Origin: Batillaria attramentaria
Taxonomy: Eukaryota; Mollusca; Gastropoda; Batillariidae
DNA length: 64,000 bases
Direction of reading: 5' to 3'
Assembly: GCA_018292915.2 (NCBI GenBank)
Contig: JACVVK020000327.1
Location: 437,501-501,500, forward strand
The notes under the pieces were generated by a model. The model saw only the letters and a program-made list of their open reading frames with translations. It did no database searches and was not told where the DNA came from. How positions within the stretch are numbered: the first letter of the stretch is position 1; every line of letters begins with the position of its first letter. The position numbers and the translations under genes were made by a program. Of the stretch, positions 53,480 through 64,000 are shown in pieces.

Positions 53480-56400
53480 ACAAACGCACACACACACTCT
53501 CTCTCTCTCTCTCTCTCTGTGTCTGTCTCCCCCTGTCTCCCCCCTCCCCCCCTTTCTCTCTGTCTCTCTGTGTCTGTCTCCCCCTCTCTCTCTCACTCAT
53601 GCATGCCTGCACCTGTCCTTTAGCCTCTTGATAATCCAACAGGCCTGCACCTTTTCCCCCCACCCCCTTCAATTCCACCCTTGTGCCACAAGCTACCCTA
53701 ATGCAGGTTTCATCCCTGTCAATGAGATGTATGTGGTTTGTCCTGATGATCACGCTACTGAGTTAGTAAACATTCCGACAGCAGCAAAATTAATATTTCT
53801 GTTTAGTACACGTAGATGTTTTACAGCTTGTCTTTCCTTCCAAATCAGGGCAAAGATCTGAATGAAGTACTGCGCGTACGGAAGGCCAACCTCATCCCAG
53901 GCCTGCTGACCTTCTACAAAGAACCGGTGTATGTCAACCAGGGCTACATGCAGTACTTGTGGGACACCAGCGGCAAACGTTACCTTGACCTGTTTGCTGG
54001 CATTGTCACAGTCAGTGTCGGCCATTGCCACCCGTAAGTTCGTTCATTGCTGCTGATCTCCATGAACTTAGATACCACTGTCCTAGCGTTTGTTAGGGAG
54101 CCGGGGTGGTCAAAGGGTAGAGCGTTGGACTTCTAATGCTCGGGTCGTGAGTTTGATCCCAGCTGGGGCCAAATATTTGTGCTGGCTTTTTCCTCGTTGC
54201 CCCGTCTTTGATATCACCCTATGTGGTGGAAATGGACATTAAACCCCCAAACACCCACTCACCCACCCTAGCATTTGTTATTTTGTTCCCCGATGAAGGC
54301 ATTCTAACCAAAAATAGACCAAACAAGGGGGGACAGTATAAATCTTTGGATGGTCAAGGTCACAGGAAATTGTTGGTGTTTTTCAGAAACCACCTCCACT
54401 GCGAACACACGTTCTTGCAACAAAGATGATGTTTTGTAACCATGCCTTTTTTTTTTAGTTAACTTTCCTAAAGGTCAAGGTCATATGCAAGTCAGAATGA
54501 TATTCATCACCTTTATTTTTATTTTTATTTTTACCCCCTTGTCGTCAGAAAAGTCAACGAAGCTGCCGAGAAACAGATGAAAAAACTTTGGCACACCACC
54601 AACATCTACTTGAATGAGCAGATCCACAACTATGCTGAGAAACTGGTCTCCACTCTACCAGGGAACCTTAAAGTGATTTATTTATATATACATGCATATT
54701 TATTTATTTATTTATTTTAAAATTCTACCCACATTTCCCATCATTTCTGCATTTTGCTAAATTCAGGGTAATCACCATTGTCAAACCTGTCTTCAGGTGG
54801 GCAGGTGAGTGAGTGGGCATCGTTTTGAGTAACTGAGGAAAATGTGATAAAGTTGATTGACCCCCTCCCCCCATCCCATCCCACCCCCCCCCTCCCCCAC
54901 ACACACACACACTTACCCACCCACACCCCACTCCATGTTCAAGGAAAAATGAGAGTGGGTGAGAGTGGCAGGGAGGATGGGGGTGGTCGAAAAGGATGGT
55001 GAGGAGGCAGAGATGTGATTCAACTGACCAAAGATGTGTACATACTGGTACATGTTTTGTCAGTCCTGAGCCAAATTATCAGCTTGCTTTCAGGTTGTCT
55101 ACTTCACGAACAGTGGATCAGAGGCAAATGACTTGGCCATCTTGATGGCTCGACTGTACACTGGTGTTTTTGATGCTGTGTCACTGAGGTGAGCATTTCA
55201 CAGAGATTGGATTTTATGCAGAAAATGGAAAATTTTAGTTTGTTTGGCTGTGATATAAAAACTTTTGCTATGCTGTGCCTGCCTCCAACAAAATGACAAA
55301 AACTGCGACCAGTGTTCCTTATTACACACATAATTATATGTGTGTGTCATTTACGCAGAGATTTTAGAATCTGATGCAGAGATTTTAAGGCTGTGTTTCA
55401 CTGATTATACAATATGACCCTCTGAATTTGACAGAAAGGGTCAAAGTAACCCTGTAAAGAACACTGTGCAATAAACATGACTGGACTGTGTGAGATAACA
55501 CGGCAAGCTCATTAAACGCAGTGTAGTCCTGTTCAGAACAGGCGTTTTTAGCCAGTCAGAAAGTGGCCCCACAATCTTTCACACAGCAGTAAAGAAAGTG
55601 GTTGCTCATGTGTGTGTGCCTGGCTGTACGTGAAGTTTGCATTGTGAACGCTCTGTATCCAACGTGCTTCCGATAAATCGGCAGCCAACTGTTGCATACA
55701 AGGAGCATCGCTGGTTGTGGCCCTTAGCGACAATTACTGTGGGCTCCTGCCAAAGTCTGTTGGCATGAGAAACACACTGTTGTTGGTCTCCTCTGTCATG
55801 AACTTTTTCACACATAAATATCATTCCAGTATGTTGGTTGTTCAGTGCTTACATCAGACTAATCACTGTTTTTGTCAGGAATGGTTACCACGGTGCCAGC
55901 CCGTATCTAATGGGAGTGACCGCCCTCTCAACCTGGCGTTACAACACACCCACAGGATTTGGAATTCAGCAGGTTCAGTGCAACTTTGTCATGACTTTCT
56001 CTGTACAAGGGAAATGATGTAGAATGCTGCTTGTTAGGGTAAACATTATCCATGGTACTGAATAACCCCAAACGATTCAGTTATGACAATGCCAAAGATG
56101 TTGCATTATCAATGAACAACTTCACAAGGAAACCTTCATGATAAAGCGGTTACCCCCGTCTTCTGACCAAAGAACAGAACAGAGCAAATGGTAGGTTCAA
56201 GGAAATTCCATTAAATGTTTTGGACAGACAAAACCAAATGGTTGTGCAATGCAGTGAACGGGAATTTACTTGATTATAAATTAAATTGGTGGCATTGTCA
56301 TCAAGTAATCTAATCAGATGTGGCTGGAGTGGACAAACATTAATGCAAAAGATTATTGATTGTTCTGAACTTCAGAGCAGACTCGTGTCTTTTCCTGTGA

Positions 56401-59400
56401 TTTTATTCGTAAAGGTGATCCTGGTGTTTTTTAATGCTTTGCATGACATTGACTGTCACACGCTATTGTACAACAGTTATTCCCAAAGTCTTCCAGATCA
56501 TGCATGGCTAGCGCCAAACGCAGAAAACAGCACATGCGTATGCTCCACAATAATGCAGATCAATTTACGTTCAAGATCACAGAATTGTAAGAACAGGGGC
56601 AGGATCTCCAATTCTTAGACCATCCACCCTACAATCTCCTCTCTATCTGAAACGATGATTGATAGTTTGCTACACAGAAATTGAAGCACGCAGGATGGAA
56701 GTTCACAAAGACCCTGTACCCCTAGAAAACCGCCATTTCACAGTTCAACCCTATACTTAATTCAAGGTACTGTAATTATCTTCTCATGTGAAGGAGGCGG
56801 TTAAAACTTTGCAAGAGTAGCTGAGAGAGATTTCTTTAGAACATTATGAGTTTGGTGGCGTAATGTGCACTCGTTCCGTTTCACAGCACCAGGGACATTA
56901 CTTCTGGTACACTGACCCCACGCAGTACAACATGCACCACACATACATGTATGTGTTTCTGCTGAAAAGGGGATACAGGCCATTCAGCCAACTCACAGAT
57001 TTTTTTCTTTAACTTTTCCACATCTGCTGCATCGGAGAGGTGACATTTTTGTCCTGTCAGTTCCGCCCTTTGTTCTTCACGTGGTGATGCCATTTGAAAC
57101 TTACGGTTTTTACATTGTGGACGGATACAGTGAACTGATCTGCAAAGTCTTACACAGGTTTGAGATCAGCACATTCAGTCTGAGGGTGATTAATGTTTAT
57201 TCTTTTCCCTTCAAATGTCACATTTAACATTGGTGGAATACCAGTGCCGACATAGACCCCCCGGAGTCTAAATCTGTTCACACATACACTGAAAACACAG
57301 TATCAGCGCAGCAACTAACATACCTCTCCCTCCTTCTGCTCCTACCGAAAAGACAGGTGTGCTGACCTTGAAATGCCCATGAATTGTAGTGTGCTGGCAT
57401 TTTTTTATTCTCGTTGCACTGTCTTCGGCATCACCCATATGTGGTAGAAAAGGGCGTTAAACCCTCAAACACCTTCCCACTTACCCATGAGCTACAGCGG
57501 ATGCAAAGGCGACCCAAGCCAGAGCACCCTCAGACTACCACCTGTAGGTAGTCTGAGAGCGGTACGATTTCGGAGCGACTCGTCCGAGAGTAAACTCGAC
57601 AGGGCGCTCTCAGAGCGTTCTCAGGGCGGTATTTTGAGCTAACATATATTCCATAGCCACATTGTCAGGCCAGTGGCTCGTGCTGAGGTAGTGATGGTGT
57701 TTTATAGGGCAAAGGTCATCACCTAGGCTGGGTTTTGTCGGCATGAATTCATTTTGTGTTCCTTGTACAGGCAATGAACCCTGATGTGTTCCGTGGGCCA
57801 TGGGGAGGAGCTCGCTGCAGGGACTCACCTGGGCAGGTCAGATTTCTCAACACGATTACTGTATACATATGCTGAGCATCTAGAGGCTTACGCATGAATT
57901 TGCAATTCTCCTTTGTAATCTGGAGTGCAGGGATACTGCAGATTGTGGATCGTGAGTTCAGATTCCTGGATTGAAGGTTTTTCTGCACAATTTTCTGAAA
58001 TTTTGGATGCAGACCATTCGTCCATGCGACTGCCCACAAGGTTCATGCCAGGCTTGTGACCTGTACGTGGATCAGCTGGAGGATGTCCTCAGATTCTCCA
58101 TGCCCAAGGATAAAATTGCTGCCTTCATTGCTGAAGCCATACAGGTGAGATCCATTTGCATTTTTGTAACCATTAGCTGCATTGCATCAGGCCAGATTTG
58201 GTAGTTATGACTATGATGACCATGTGCTTAGAACTCTTGCTGTCTTAGTCCACAATCTAACTCAGTGGTGTGTTTCTCCACTCTTCCTAAGCCGCTTAGT
58301 GGAAAAAGGAGAGATGGCTTCTAGCCTGGGTGCTCAGCATCTTGTGTCTTGTATTGCTTCAGGGTGATGCCCATGTGCAGTCAGCTACATGTAGACATAG
58401 TCTCTGTGTGTAATGTGTGGGTGTGGATGTTGTTCGCAAACGGGCGGTGCTCATTGTAGATCACCTGGACCATGAGTGAGATGTTTATACTACAACCCGA
58501 TTTCAAACTGAGTTTACCTCGACCCGTGTTGGACTCGGGTCAATAACGTTCACTCTACATTCTCTGCAAGTCTAACCCTGACGATGATGTAGGAAAACGT
58601 ACATGCCAGCCGTCATGCCTTGGCCAAAGCATCGTATCACGATGCCAGCTGCATGTTTCAATTCAGTTCAATTCAAAATACTTTATTGTCTGTTTAAGAG
58701 AGACTCTTAACTCTTTGACGACGAAGCACAATTTCTAACACGCGATTTCCTATAGGAAATCGCGTGTTAGAAATTGTGCTTCGTCGTCAAAGAGTTAAAA
58801 ACAGAAAATCTTCTTTGGCCTCACATGATGCTTTGTCACAGATAAGATAAAATAATAAAATACAGTCATGTTTAGATCTGCGAGTTAGCCTTGGACCCGA
58901 GTTGAACCCTGCTAGGGACCAGGGCCAGGGTTGCTTTTAACCCGGGTTGGTTCAGTGTAAATGCACCAACCCAGGTTCAGCCCAGTAATATTGGCATGTG
59001 TAAACAGCCTCAGACTTTCACCTTTTCAGGGTGTGGGTGGCGCTGTGCAGTTGCCTGACGGCTACCTGAAGAAAGCGTATGACCTGGTCCATGCGCGCGG
59101 AGGTCTTTGCATCAGTGACGAGGTTTGTGTCTTACCTTTATTAACATCACTGTTCCCTTTTTTCTATTAAAACATGGCATTCTGCAAGGAGGATTGGGTG
59201 ATTGACATGTTAGGTAAGGTTTACAACACTTCTTTTGCATTTCAAGGCCCTCTGATGCAAGATACTGTTTCAAACAACATTATTATTTGTCCCACTGGCA
59301 CACATGGTGTTCAGCGAAGATGGTGCGCCATAAAAACTGAAACTGTTTTTCTTTGCTCCTTGGTTTTCGGCCAGACCTTCAAATTCAAGATTTTTCAGTG

Positions 59401-59688
59401 TAAAAAGCATTCAAAGAGTTAAGGTGATTGCGGTTAATTTGTCAGCGTAACATCTGTGTTGTAATTTAACCTTTTTCACCATCTTTTTGCAAAACTGCAC
59501 AAAATTTTGTGAAGCTCCTTAGCTTTGAGAAAGTAGGTTGTTATCTCCTGTTTTCATGAATACCTTGTGATGCTGGAAAGGGTGAGTGAGTGAGTTTTTA
59601 GGGCTTGAAGCCGCGCAAACCAGTGATGCTGGAAAAGGGAGTAATGAAAAAAATCATGGTTGTGGAAAGGGTTATGACAGGGAATTAA

Positions 59689-59770
<82 letters not shown>

Positions 59771-60152
59771 CTCACCTTGCTTCAGCCTCGTCATGCATCC
59801 TTACATTGTTATGCTGCATAATTTGCATGGCACGGTTTTCAAATTACTGTTCATACACATTTTTCTTCCAGTACTGTAAGAAAAACCTGAGATGGATAGC
59901 TGCCAGGTTGTAACCAACACATTTCTTCCATTTGCTACATTCAGGTGCAGACAGGCTTTGGCAGACTGGGCAGTCACTTCTGGGGATTTGAGTCACAGGG
60001 GGTCAGTCCTGATATAGGTGAGTAACTCAGGTGCATTAATAGATGTCGGTGGCTGTGTGGCTTCTCTTTCTATTCTAGTGATGCTGTCCGAGTATATATA
60101 CGGAAATAAAACCAGGACTTATGCTTTGTTAAAGCCTTGTTGGTGATACGTG

Positions 60153-60223
<71 letters not shown>

Positions 60224-63168
60224 CCCGTTCTGTCTGACACGCGCACATGCACACTCATGCACACGTAAATGTGCACCATCCATGGGAGGTAAGGGCACAT
60301 TGCTAAGAATAAGCGTTTGGTAAACTCAGTTTGCTCCCTTCGATTAGGAAAAAGAGGTACTCATTGACCAGCATGACATATGTATGGGTGCGCAGGTGAA
60401 ATAGTGGTCTCGCATTATATTTCTGTTATAATACTTTTCAGTAACTATGGCCAAAGGAATGGGAAATGGGTTCCCTATTGGCGCAGTGGTCACCACACCT
60501 GAGGTTGCCGCAGTGATGGGCAAAGCTTTACACTTCAACACATTCGGTGGAAATCCTGTGGCCTCTGCAGTCGGATCTGCAGTTCTTGATGTAAGAGAGT
60601 TGTTGTTGTAATTTGAAATCTCACGCCAGAAGTCCAGTTCTGAGGTTCACAAATTTGTTGAGTTCACTCTGCGTGACAATGTTTTACATATGCAGTTTCC
60701 AGATTCTCTGAAACTGCAATAGAATCTGTGGTGAATTTATTTATTTATTTATTTATTTTTTTATTTTTGCTGCCCCAACTCTTTGCCAGTTCCAGTGGTG
60801 TTCCTCCCAGGTAATGGGTGGAATCCCCGGAGGGCTCGGAAGTTGGGACAATTTTTATTATGCATGATGATGGAGATGAGGATGATGTAAGACGATGCTA
60901 TGGAGGGCCGTGTGGTTTGGGACTGCGGGGCAGGGCCACATTCCACCCTTCCTGTCATAAATATCCTGGTGTTAACCAGGCCCGGGAACTACGGCATTAT
61001 AAGACATGTCATACCAAGGGAAGCACCCCCAAAGTCACACCCGTGAAGTGGGTGAATCAGCTGTGTGGCAACAGCCTCCCAATTGGGCCCATAGCACACC
61101 CGCTCTGGGAAAGAGCCGACCTAGGTAGGAAAAATCCCGCTTGCCTCAGCTGGGGCTCGAACCAAGGTCTACCGGTCCATGGTCCGGTGCTAATAATATG
61201 TGGTGAATTTAGATTCATACCAGTCTCCTGCATAACTTGGAGCCTACAACATCGCTGTTTCAAGTCTGTGCTGTTTAGCAGTACCACAGATCTTAACTCA
61301 TTGCTGACTTTGACCGCTCGCCGTGGAATTCCCCAGTGACCCAGCAGGCACTGTGTGCATGCCCAACCCTTGCCAACCAGGCGATTCTAGCAATTTTTCA
61401 ATTTTTTGGAAAGAGATCTTGCTCAGATGTTTCCTAATCGCGTTTGGTTTAGTTTGCAAATAATTATAAGCGCTTTTATGGAAAAATATTTTGGATTGGA
61501 AAACTTGGGCATAGCGGCCACAGTGAGAGCGGAGATAACTTGGGTAGCGGGTGCTTGGTAACAGTGTCCTCATGCGTCAGCACCTGGGGTCTAGTTGTCT
61601 GGTTGGCAACGGTATGAAAGGGCTTTGCACAAACAGTGCGAGCGTGGTCATGAAAAAGTTAAATGCTTGGAGATGGTTGAAACCATTCACCTGTGACAGT
61701 TGACTGTTACAGTCACTTTTTTCCAAAAAATACACGAGTAGTGGGTGTTTTGTTAAATGAAGGAGAACTGAAATTTGCTTGTCTCTGTTTCAGGTGATCA
61801 AAGAGGAGGGTACTCAGGCACTGTGTGCAGATGTTGGCACCTACTTCCTGAAAGAGCTGATCAAACTGCGTGACGAGTATGAGGTGGTGGGCGACGTGCG
61901 AGGCAAGGGGTTGATGATTGGTGTGGAGATGGTGAAGGACAAGGTGAATATGCGTGAGAACTTTCTTGCCAGTAACACCTAAGTGGCCAGGAATTAAGAC
62001 TGCCTGAAACAGCAACAACAAAAACAACGAGAAAAAACCAAACCAAACCAAAACAATGGCCACTGTCATATTGTTTCGCTGATTCTGTACAACGTGTACG
62101 GTGTTTCTTTTGAAGAACTGCCCAGGTATTCAACTGTCATTATTTATTCCTCTGCATTCTTGCTGGGGCCAAATATTTGTACTGGCCTTTTTTCTCGTTG
62201 CCCCGTCCCGTGGTGGAAAAGGACGTTACACTCCGAAACACCCACCCCACCCACCTGCATTCTTGCTGCCATGGACCTGTCATTATGGGAGTGGTGTTTG
62301 AAATAGTGGATGGCACGTCCCATCAGGCACGCGTGTTTTTGTGTGCAGGCATCTCGTAAACCCCTGCCGGCAGAAGAGATGGCGGCCATTTGGGAAGACA
62401 CCAAGAACATGGGACTGTTGCTGGGCAAGGGAGGTTTACATGGAAATGTATGTTTTTACTCTTTCCGAACGGCTGCATATGCGGCCCTGTAGCGCATATC
62501 GGTTTCATACGAACAGCCGCATACGCGGATCGTGATTTTTTTTTTTTTTTTTTTTACAACATGACTACCAACAAATATATTTCAGTTTGAAAGATGAAAC
62601 TGCAGTAATAGCTGCATAAATACGTTAGTAAACTACCCTGAAACTTTTAAGTCTGTATCTTATTTTGTTATTTTTTAATGATTTTTTTTTCCTGAACCTC
62701 ACAAATCGGCCCGTTCGTAGGAGATCACTGAGGAAAAATCGGCCCGTCTTGAATGAGTTAATAAGAAGGGGAAAAACAAAGAACAAACTAAACTAAACCA
62801 AAGCCAAACCAGACCAATGAGGGGATTTAAGAATTGGGAAGGGGGTTGGGGGAGCACAAAGGGAGGTGCTTATGATTATTTCATTGTTTTAACCCTTTTG
62901 TGGGTGCCTAACACCTGTGCTGTCTAATACAGTGTAATTCTAATGCTAAGTGATGTGAGAAGTCAGAATGAAGCAGCTGCCCAGAGTATTCTGAGTTTTG
63001 TACTATATGGTGAGAGGTTTGTGCTGTTGTTCATTTTTGTTTCTAATCCCCCCACTCTACCTACAGTGTTTCAGAATCAAGCCGCCAATGTGCATCACCA
63101 AAGCAGATGCGGACTTTTCCATTGCGGTGATGCGATGTGCTTTGGACAACTACAACAGAAGCAAGTAA
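51381..63168 (+). CDS. AGXT2: Alanine-glyoxylate aminotransferase 2, mitochondrial (14 exons, whole gene span)
   Basis: The 14 exons join in phase to 1,506 nt (501 residues plus TAA), close to the 514 residues of human AGXT2. It is a class-III, PLP-dependent aminotransferase that moves amino groups from alanine to glyoxylate and also handles beta-aminoisobutyrate and dimethylarginines in mitochondria. In order: an Arg/Ser/Ala-rich, acid-poor N-terminus (1-34) typical of a mitochondrial presequence; the PPCDFKPEP start of the mature enzyme; [19 protein letters not shown] (157-163); YHG (186-188); FRGPWGG; the Cys-rich [11 protein letters not shown] loop; [18 protein letters not shown] (Asp310 for the PLP nitrogen); [11 protein letters not shown] with the Schiff-base Lys340; [37 protein letters not shown]. 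No stop or frameshift interrupts it. The identity is secure; introns carry many repeats. Confidence 0.96.
51729..52150 (-). mobile_element. LINE 3' end in AGXT2 intron 1
   Basis: Minus strand encodes [33 protein letters not shown] and stop, then a C-rich tail and (ATC)n end at about 51,731. Antisense to AGXT2. Confidence 0.8.
52190..52325. mobile_element. Dispersed repeat shared with 46,500-46,640 and 55,345-55,466
   Basis: Shares AATCTGACGCAGAGATTTT, ATGACCCTCTGAATTTGACA and GGGTCAAAGTGACCCT with the other two. The copy at 46,500 is inverted. Confidence 0.7.
52551..53082 (+). mobile_element. Long tRNA-derived SINE (family B), AGXT2 intron 1
   Basis: Head GGCTGTGTTAGTGTAGTGGT (box A), CTGGGTTTGAATCCCAACGG (box B), a long body (CCTACTTAGGTCGGCTCC, ATTTATGACAGGATGC, GCAGTCCCAAAGCACATGG, CCATCATCCTCATCATC) and an A-rich end after GGGAGTTGGGGCAGCAAA. 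Confidence 0.85.
53126..53226 (+). CDS. AGXT2: AGXT2 exon 2 (residues 15-48)
   Basis: Acceptor ttgcag, donor gtggtg. Encodes the rest of the presequence (Ala/Ser-rich) and the family start [14 protein letters not shown]. Confidence 0.9.
53408..53520. repeat. (CG)n(CA)n(CT)n mixed microsatellite
   Basis: Alternating CG/CA run (Z-DNA-prone) then CA and CT arrays, AGXT2 intron 2, followed by a pyrimidine-rich tract to about 53,600. Confidence 0.92.
53849..54033 (+). CDS. AGXT2: AGXT2 exon 3 (residues 49-109)
   Basis: Acceptor atcag, donor gtaagt. Encodes [37 protein letters not shown], which aligns with vertebrate AGXT2. Confidence 0.96.
54097..54264 (+). mobile_element. tRNA-derived SINE, family A, in AGXT2 intron 3
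   Basis: Complete copy; box A part mutated (GGTCAAAGGGTAGAG). Flanks cctagcgtttgtta (54,082-54,095) and cctagcatttgtta (54,267-54,280) match at 13 of 14 positions. Confidence 0.9.
54549..54672 (+). CDS. AGXT2: AGXT2 exon 4 (residues 110-151)
   Basis: Acceptor gtcag, donor gtgatt. Encodes [20 protein letters not shown] and [14 protein letters not shown]. Confidence 0.95.
55094..55188 (+). CDS. AGXT2: AGXT2 exon 5 (residues 152-182, NSGSEAN motif)
   Basis: Acceptor ttcag, donor gtgagc. Encodes [20 protein letters not shown]; the Gly-Ser-Glu-Ala-Asn segment binds the PLP phosphate in this family. Confidence 0.96.
55310..55466. mobile_element. Short hAT-like element with CAGTGTTC ends, AGXT2 intron 5
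   Basis: Starts CAGTGTTCCTTATTAC and ends AAAGAACACTG; the interior matches the 52,190 repeat. Confidence 0.62.
55879..55972 (+). CDS. AGXT2: AGXT2 exon 6 (residues 183-214, YHG motif)
   Basis: Acceptor gtcag, donor gttcag. Encodes [20 protein letters not shown]; Tyr186-His187-Gly188 is the ring-stacking motif of class-III aminotransferases. Confidence 0.95.
57390..57480 (+). mobile_element. SINE family A tail fragment
   Basis: Diverged 3' half: TCTCGTTGCACTGTCTTCGG, CATATGTGGTAGAAAAGGGC, GTTAAACCCTCAAACACC. AGXT2 intron 6. Confidence 0.65.
57771..57836 (+). CDS. AGXT2: AGXT2 exon 7 (residues 215-236)
   Basis: Acceptor tacag, donor gtcaga, 22 codons. Encodes [19 protein letters not shown], very close to the vertebrate segment. 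Confidence 0.95.
58013..58144 (+). CDS. AGXT2: AGXT2 exon 8 (residues 237-280)
   Basis: Acceptor tgcag, donor gtgaga. Encodes [20 protein letters not shown] and [10 protein letters not shown], including the Cys-rich loop typical of AGXT2. Confidence 0.95.
58655..58702 (-). mobile_element. Retroelement tail fragment
   Basis: Minus strand reads CAATAAAGTATTTTGAATTG followed by (AATTG)n-like repeats, a common LINE 3' tail type. The TTAA palindrome follows directly. Confidence 0.5.
58707..58798. mobile_element. TTAA-ended palindromic element, copy 2 (perfect 92-bp palindrome)
   Basis: TTAACTCTTTGACGACGAAG at the left; every base of the 46-bp left arm pairs with the right arm, centre at 58,752/58,753. 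AGXT2 intron 8. Confidence 0.9.
59030..59122 (+). CDS. AGXT2: AGXT2 exon 9 (residues 281-311)
   Basis: Acceptor ttcag, donor gtttgt. Encodes [20 protein letters not shown] and ISDE, with Asp310 as the residue expected to pair with the PLP ring nitrogen. Confidence 0.95.
59691..59769. repeat. (CA)n microsatellite, AGXT2 intron 9
   Basis: About 39 uninterrupted CA units. Confidence 0.95.
59945..60017 (+). CDS. AGXT2: AGXT2 exon 10 (residues 312-335)
   Basis: Acceptor ttcag, donor gtgagt. Encodes [20 protein letters not shown] and SPDI. Confidence 0.95.
60157..60221. repeat. (CA)n microsatellite, AGXT2 intron 10
   Basis: About 32 CA units. Confidence 0.95.
60442..60590 (+). CDS. AGXT2: AGXT2 exon 11 (residues 336-385, catalytic lysine)
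   Basis: Acceptor ttcag, donor gtaaga. Encodes [20 protein letters not shown] with Lys340 as the predicted Schiff-base lysine, and [19 protein letters not shown]. Confidence 0.97.
60740..61198 (-). mobile_element. Long tRNA-derived SINE (family B), AGXT2 intron 11, with perfect 13-bp target duplication
   Basis: Read on the minus strand it follows the body of the 52,551 copy throughout, but box A is missing (5' truncated; box B TTGGTTCGAGCCCCAGC kept). It ends in an A/T-rich tail. The direct repeats tgtggtgaattta at 60,727-60,739 and 61,199-61,211 are identical, so the insertion is fairly recent. Confidence 0.9.
61794..61943 (+). CDS. AGXT2: AGXT2 exon 12 (residues 386-435)
   Basis: Acceptor ttcag, donor gtgaat. 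Encodes [19 protein letters not shown] and [20 protein letters not shown]. Confidence 0.96.
62160..62255 (+). mobile_element. SINE family A, 3' part, AGXT2 intron 12
   Basis: Begins within box B (GCTGGGGCCAAATATTTGTA), then TCTCGTTGCCCCGTC, a deletion, GTGGTGGAAAAGGACG and ACACCCACCCCACCC. Confidence 0.8.
62349..62447 (+). CDS. AGXT2: AGXT2 exon 13 (residues 436-468)
   Basis: Acceptor tgcag, donor gtatgt. Encodes [20 protein letters not shown] and [10 protein letters not shown]. Confidence 0.95.
63067..63168 (+). CDS. AGXT2: AGXT2 exon 14 (residues 469-501 and stop)
   Basis: Acceptor tacag. Encodes [20 protein letters not shown], then [13 protein letters not shown] and TAA. Confidence 0.95.
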   Translation, partial: CFRIKPPMCITKADADFSIAVMRCALDNYNRSK

Positions 63169-64000
63169 AACATACAACAGTGTGCCAACTCATGAAGGAG
63201 CTTGTGTACTCGCTGACAAATGGACAGATGACAGAATAAAAGTATTGCTGAATGTTTTTCTGTCCCGCTTCCCTATGCTGCAAGAGGGTTGTACATATAA
63301 GCAGTCAAGCAACCCAAGATGTGGATATTTTCCCAGTGTTTGATGACAAGGATGAAGTATATTTTGATTGTGCCAAAAAGATGATCAGATTAGCAACCAA
63401 ACAGTGCAAGACACAGAGACATTTTCTTCTCTTTCCTGCTGTGTGATGGACCGGAAATTTTCTGCCAGGTGACTCTTTGCTCCAGGATTTTGCTGCCGGT
63501 TTGTTGCGCAGTGTGTTTTTGCAAAAGAGAAATGCTGCCTTTGTATGCTGGTGGGTTTTATGGATGCTGGTGGGTTTTTCATGGATTTTTTTTTTTTTTT
63601 TTTTTTTTTTCAGCTTGTGTTGATGGGTTTGGATCACAAATATGTTTCATGAAAAATGTCACATAGCAACTCATAGTTTCATGTGACTGTATGCATCCGA
63701 AAGGCAGACAACAATATATGTGATGGCTGTGCCTTTTGCTATCCATTTTTGTTCTTTAAAAAAAATATTCAACTGTAATTATGAATTATTTAAAAGTGTA
63801 CTTGTTTGGTGGTCGCAGCTTGTTCCATCAACGGACTTTACATTCCACTAGTCATGAGCATGTGCGAAGAGTGTGAAAGAGGCACTTCTCAGCAGATGAA
63901 AGAAGGGCATTCCATACACCAGTTTTTGCGTACATGTACCTTACAGATTTGTGCAGGTTCATTGATTTCTGCTCAGCAATTGTGCCTGCATCTCATCTTC
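63169..64000 (+). other. AGXT2 3' UTR and downstream flank
   Basis: An AATAAA hexamer at 63,235-63,240 is the nearest poly(A) signal. The rest up to the window end is AT-rich with a long T run (about 63,580-63,610). I see no further exon. Confidence 0.6.

Overview
This is animal nuclear DNA. Both genes are cut into many short exons bounded by GT/AG splice signals, and the rest is dense with CA/GT and GA dinucleotide arrays, tRNA-derived SINEs, LINE 3' ends and small inverted-repeat transposons. There are no operons, bacterial ribosome sites or CRISPR arrays. The repeat style and the two genes fit a marine invertebrate, most likely a gastropod mollusc. That is an inference from general impression, because no marker gene is present.

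Layout: (1) 1-17,840 is almost gene-free. It holds long microsatellites, five copies of one SINE family, LINE 3' fragments, several foldback elements, a compound minisatellite at 11,975-13,420 and one candidate signal-peptide first exon at 4,404-4,646 (minus). (2) 17,840-51,000 is one minus-strand gene. I assembled 29 coding exons in compatible phase, giving about 1,600 codons. The product has N-terminal WD/beta-propeller blades, a proline-rich and acidic middle and a helical C-terminal part, and best fits WDR97 (KIAA1875-like). (3) 51,381-63,168 (plus) is a complete 14-exon gene for mitochondrial alanine-glyoxylate aminotransferase 2 (AGXT2, 501 codons), with all expected PLP-site motifs. The two start codons lie head to head 921 bp apart, so they probably share a promoter region. 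(4) 63,241-64,000 is AGXT2 3' flank.

The two genes have no obvious joint pathway. AGXT2 is a PLP enzyme of glyoxylate, beta-aminoisobutyrate and methylarginine metabolism. WDR97-type proteins are large WD-repeat scaffolds whose role is poorly defined.

The most interesting material is non-coding: a foldback element carrying telomere-like TTAGGG repeats between 42-bp arms and flanked by a 9-bp direct repeat; a family of near-perfect TTAA-ended palindromes with one copy in each gene; three tRNA-derived SINE families, one with a V-SINE-like central domain; hAT-like elements; and two decayed duplicate exons inside the WDR97-like gene. All coordinates come from reading by eye, so splice sites may be off by a few bases, and no database search was run.
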